DNA from: a virus
DNA length: 64,000 nucleotides
Virus record (IMG/VR): IMGVR_UViG_3300037297_000066
Location: 310,001 to 374,000 of that record
Strand: one strand, 5' to 3'
Shown here: positions 61,372-64,000 of the stretch, one piece after another
Layout of the letters: each line of letters starts with the position of its first letter
Numbering within the stretch: the first letter of the stretch is position 1
Made by a program: the position numbers and the translations under genes
The notes under the pieces: model-generated
Told to the model about the DNA's origin: nothing
The model's database searches: none
Seen by the model: only the letters and a program-made list of their open reading frames with translations

Positions 61372-61779
61372 ATGGCGACGACACGAGGAAGAGTCGTATA
61401 CACGAACCAGGTCGTAATCGATCAGGCAGACTTCTTTGAACCTGATGGGTTCACACGGGTCACCGGGTTGGTCATCGGAGACCTGACTTCAGAGCTGTTC
61501 TTCAATAACGTGTTGCAGCCTTGGTCTTTGACTGATGGTTCTGCAACTCAAGATGCCCAGGTAGTTTCTGGGGCAGTTCTCTGGAACGAAGTTTCAGGTA
61601 GCCCGGGTTTCTACAACGTTCGTTTTCGTCCGAACGCTGAGGGCTATTGGAGACTGCTGATCAACTACCCGGCAGGGACTCAGATCATGGGCCAGGACTA
61701 TGATGTGAAGACTCAGCCACCTTTCGCCGCACCTGGACTTCGGGCTTCTTTCGTTGGTTCTTCTGACGGGCCGTGTTGA
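61372..61779 (+). CDS. Small tail protein
   Basis: A 135-residue beta protein. The N-terminal strand set (TTRGRVVYTNQVVIDQADFF, VTGLVIGDLTSELFFNNVLQ) and the GFYNVRFRPNAEGYWRLLIN segment resemble small fibre-proximal or baseplate proteins. ATG 61372 has GAGGAAG upstream. No family was confirmed. Confidence 0.6.
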   Translation: MATTRGRVVYTNQVVIDQADFFEPDGFTRVTGLVIGDLTSELFFNNVLQPWSLTDGSATQDAQVVSGAVLWNEVSGSPGFYNVRFRPNAEGYWRLLINYPAGTQIMGQDYDVKTQPPFAAPGLRASFVGSSDGPC

Positions 61780-61786
61780 GGTAGCG

Positions 61787-62170
61787 GTGCCCAAGACCAC
61801 CTACTTGAGGAACGCCCAACTCAACCAAGCGTTGAGAGGGACTGCGTGGACACCTCCTGCATTGGTCTACTGTGCCTTGTTCAACGTGGCTCCTACAGCA
61901 GCCGGGGGAGGCACCGAGGTTTCGGTAGGAGGCTACGTTCGGCAGTCTGTGACTTTCGGAGCTCCTTCCAATGGTCGAGTCTACAACAGTACGGATGTTG
62001 TGTTTCCTGTAGCTACGGCAGATCAAGGAGACGTTGTTGCCTACGGGATCATGGATGCTCTGACAGCCGGCAACCTACTTTACTGGGCTAACTTGAACGT
62101 TGCCTACCCTGTCCAAACCGACAACCAGTGGAAGTTCCCTGTAGGGACTCTTTTGGTGATCGAGGATTGA
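61787..62170 (+). CDS. Phage tail-fibre-family small protein
   Basis: A 127-residue protein. PKTTYLRNAQLNQALRGTAW, then LVYCALFNVAPTAAGGGTEV and YVRQSVTFGAPSNGRV, follow a widespread small phage protein in which 'yvaLft..P.a.g..tEvsg.gY.R' is the hallmark; usually annotated as a tail protein. The start is GTG 61787, with GAGGTAG at 61778-61784. A longer frame from 61754 lacks that site. Confidence 0.75.
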   Translation: MPKTTYLRNAQLNQALRGTAWTPPALVYCALFNVAPTAAGGGTEVSVGGYVRQSVTFGAPSNGRVYNSTDVVFPVATADQGDVVAYGIMDALTAGNLLYWANLNVAYPVQTDNQWKFPVGTLLVIED

Positions 62171-62171
62171 T

Positions 62172-63197
62172 ATGGCCCAAGCGACTATCCAGATCACTCA
62201 AGGCGCAATCGTTGGCGGATCGGGGCAATCCATCATCGGCTTCGATACGACTACGGATGTGACCCTTACGGATGACGGTGGGGCAGGGGCCACCAGCTAC
62301 CAATGGGAGGTTGTGTCCTATCCAGCTCCTCTAGCGTCCCCTCCAACCATCAATGACGATACAGACCAGGTGGCAACCATCACGGACGCGCTTCTTGATG
62401 GGGTCTACGTGATACGTCTGACTCGGAATGACCCTGTGGACGGGGTCACGACCGATGTACGGTTCTTTGCGGTAGCCGACGAAGACGGGCTCAGCCTTCC
62501 CTCATGGGGGATGAACCGTAACATGTCCAACGTGGGAGGATCCGTTGCTGCTCAGTTGGCTGGTTGGTTTGGTTCTGAGGCAGCGAGCACCAACGTTTTC
62601 CTGGACGCCTACCTGCGAGACCTAAAAACCAAGGTCAAGCTAGTTCTTCCCGAAGCTCCCACGGACAATAGCAAGCTCACGTTCGCTTACAATGGGGGTT
62701 CGGTCTTTGCTGCAGGGATCAGTATCATTGATCCCACGGGAGCACAGAACGGTCTCGTGCTCTCTCGGATAGAGTCTACGGAAGGGCTTGTCTTCCAAGC
62801 GGGGGACATCACTGGGGCTGCGGGCAGTTCTGTGACTATCCAGGCTGGCTCTGTCTTGGCTGGGGACTTCAACGGGGGTGACGTGGTCATCTCTAGTGGA
62901 GCGGGCAACGGGGCTGGAGTGGAAGGATCTGTCACCTTGAACGTGGCTTCTGCGGAGATGGTCAAGTGCAGTGCCGTAGGAATCGGCTTGTATGGGGCTG
63001 ACCCGGTTCCTCAGGCGGATGACCCGGGGGAGATTGTAGACAACACTGGGGGCTCCACAGCGGGTCCCTTGGAGGATGTGGGGGCGACTTTCAACCAGAC
63101 CACCCTCAATAACAACTTGGCTTTGTTGGCCGATGGGTTTAACAAGATACGAGCCATCCTCTCTGAAGGCTCGGGTGGGATGGGCGTCTGCAAATAG
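62172..63197 (+). CDS. Virion protein with PKD-like domain
   Basis: A 341-residue protein. The N-terminal ~100 residues look like a PKD/Ig domain (TTDVTLTDDGGAGATSYQWE, VATITDALLDGVYVIRLTRN). A linker with a WGMNRN motif leads to a fibre-like beta region (GLVFQAGDITGAAGSSVTIQ, GGDVVISSGAGNGAGVEGSV). The C-terminal helix (NQTTLNNNLALLADGFNKI) resembles trimerising fibre tails. Probably a fibre or adhesin component. Confidence 0.65.
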   Translation: MAQATIQITQGAIVGGSGQSIIGFDTTTDVTLTDDGGAGATSYQWEVVSYPAPLASPPTINDDTDQVATITDALLDGVYVIRLTRNDPVDGVTTDVRFFAVADEDGLSLPSWGMNRNMSNVGGSVAAQLAGWFGSEAASTNVFLDAYLRDLKTKVKLVLPEAPTDNSKLTFAYNGGSVFAAGISIIDPTGAQNGLVLSRIESTEGLVFQAGDITGAAGSSVTIQAGSVLAGDFNGGDVVISSGAGNGAGVEGSVTLNVASAEMVKCSAVGIGLYGADPVPQADDPGEIVDNTGGSTAGPLEDVGATFNQTTLNNNLALLADGFNKIRAILSEGSGGMGVCK

Positions 63198-63199
63198 CT

Positions 63200-63218
63200 T
63201 TTCAGGCTGAGCCTGAAA
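63200..63218 (+). terminator. Hairpin after the PKD-like gene
   Basis: TTTCAGGC (63200-63207) and GCCTGAAA (63211-63218) enclose loop TGA, beginning 2 nt after the stop. The A/T flanks fit a terminator on either strand, although the T-tail on the + strand is absent. Confidence 0.45.
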
Positions 63219-63244
63219 GATGAGCATCGAATCACGAGGTAATC

Positions 63245-63673
63245 ATGCCAAGTCTGCGCAAAATTGAAGTTCCCAAACCCTTGAAAATGGTCGTCAACAA
63301 AGAAGAACAAGAGTTCGGTCTTTTTGAGCTGATTGAGCACTTCGTGAGGACTCAGTCGGCTTACAACGACGATGGAGCGGGCATCAAGTCAGCTTTGGTT
63401 TTGCTGGACAGGATCGAAAAGGCCAGGAAGGAAGCCGAAGAGCTGAAGAAGAGTCTTTCAATGAAGGAAGACGGAGAGGAAGCGGCCCAGGAGCTCACGC
63501 CGAAGCCTATGATTTTGGATGAAGAAGACTACCAACGCCTTCTGAAGACGATCCAGAAGCCTCACAAGCTCCGCAACCAGATGACTGGCGAGATGGTGTC
63601 TGGGTACCCCATTACCCCGGCCCACATTTTCGGGGATTACATCAAGGCAGTCGAAGAGGCTGAGAAGATCTAG
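63245..63673 (+). CDS. Hypothetical charged protein, possible tail-assembly factor
   Basis: A 142-residue, helical, charged protein (FGLFELIEHFVRTQSAYNDD, LLDRIEKARKEAEELKKSLS) followed by EEDYQRLLKTIQKPHKLRN and an ITPAHIFGDYIKAVEEAEKI tail. It resembles small tail-assembly chaperones in size and composition, but no frameshift partner or tape-measure gene is visible in this window. No family is recognised. Confidence 0.55.
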   Translation: MPSLRKIEVPKPLKMVVNKEEQEFGLFELIEHFVRTQSAYNDDGAGIKSALVLLDRIEKARKEAEELKKSLSMKEDGEEAAQELTPKPMILDEEDYQRLLKTIQKPHKLRNQMTGEMVSGYPITPAHIFGDYIKAVEEAEKI

Positions 63674-63682
63674 TGAGGGTAG

Positions 63683-64000
63683 ATGGCCTACGGGCAAGGT
63701 GAGTATGGGCAGATAGGGTACGGCGGCTCCTCTTTGGAGTCTGGCGGCCCTGCTCTGACTTTCTTTGATCCTTCAGAGGCCGAAGCCATCACTCAAGACG
63801 ACCCTTTGGAGTTCGTTGTTGAGTCTCCTGCTGAACTGGACGTCTTCAGTCTGAATCTAAGCCTGGGTGGGAAACAGGCTATCGTAGGTGGTGTGTTCCT
63901 CTCTGGGTATGAGGGGAGCATCACCTACGATCCTGAGACGAAAGTCGTCATCACCATAGAGAAACACCCTGACTTTCTGTCGAACACGGAAGTCAGCATC
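63683..64000 (+). CDS. N-terminal part of a tail or baseplate protein (cut by window end)
   Basis: From ATG 63683 the frame stays open to the end (106 codons). It begins with a Gly/Tyr-rich arm (AYGQGEYGQIGYGG) and continues with an FFDPSEAEAITQDDPLEFVV segment and strands (LNLSLGGKQAIVGGVFLSGY). This resembles N-terminal attachment parts of tail proteins. GAGGGTAG at 63675-63682 sits directly before the ATG. Confidence 0.65.
   Translation, partial: MAYGQGEYGQIGYGGSSLESGGPALTFFDPSEAEAITQDDPLEFVVESPAELDVFSLNLSLGGKQAIVGGVFLSGYEGSITYDPETKVVITIEKHPDFLSNTEVSI

Overview
The window looks like one continuous piece of a large tailed double-stranded DNA bacteriophage (Caudoviricetes). Every gene I accept is on the + strand. 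Genes are packed with 1-37 nt overlaps or short gaps, and GTG/TTG starts are common beside ATG. A complete head module (terminase, portal, protease, scaffold-like protein, decoration protein, major capsid protein) stands next to a phage replication/recombination operon. No integrase, transposon, CRISPR array, rRNA or tRNA was seen. By eye the base composition is close to 50-55% GC. The host cannot be named from this sequence. The largest gap without a gene is 248 nt (43581-43828).

Region 1 (1-25171), replication, recombination and repair: two small zinc-ribbon proteins; DNA polymerase III delta' and delta; a B12-dependent (class II) ribonucleotide reductase; NAD+-dependent DNA ligase; a RecD2-like helicase; a probable gp32-like single-strand binding protein; a RuvC-like resolvase; RecA with a basic N-terminus and an acidic tail; the N-terminal half of a Rad50/SbcC ATPase; SbcD/Mre11; a Cas4/AddB-like iron-sulfur nuclease; a probable sliding clamp; the C-terminal half of Rad50/SbcC as a separate gene; a minimal TOPRIM primase; a metallopeptidase-fold protein without its HExxH; DnaX (tau/gamma); a NusG-FEN1 fusion; and a sigma-region-4-like regulator. 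A hairpin plus T-run at 25125-25171 ends this block. The phage therefore carries a bacterial-type clamp loader (delta, delta', tau/gamma) and probably its own clamp. The polymerase and replicative helicase are not in the window.

Region 2 (25201-43643), packaging and head: an Ig/BACON-like virion protein, several unknown proteins (one with two copies of a four-cysteine module), terminase small (probable) and large subunits, portal, a 1079-residue proline/charge-rich protein whose last 120 codons look like a nested separately translated gene, a prohead-protease-like protein, a Gln-rich repeat protein (probable scaffold or core), decoration protein and HK97-fold capsid protein.

Region 3 (43829-64000): uracil-DNA glycosylase and two unknown genes sit as a small insert after the capsid gene. 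Virion and tail/fibre genes follow, including a SWIM zinc-finger protein, a beta-helix fibre or depolymerase, a duplicated beta-sandwich protein, small tail proteins and a DUF5659-like protein. No tape-measure, sheath or lysis gene is in the window.

Genes for the most abundant virion proteins (40558-43580, 51090-52640, 58821-60940 and the nested gene at 37933) favour C-ending codons, unlike their neighbours. They tend to be followed by strong hairpins, which suggests high expression and transcript punctuation within one long co-directional array.
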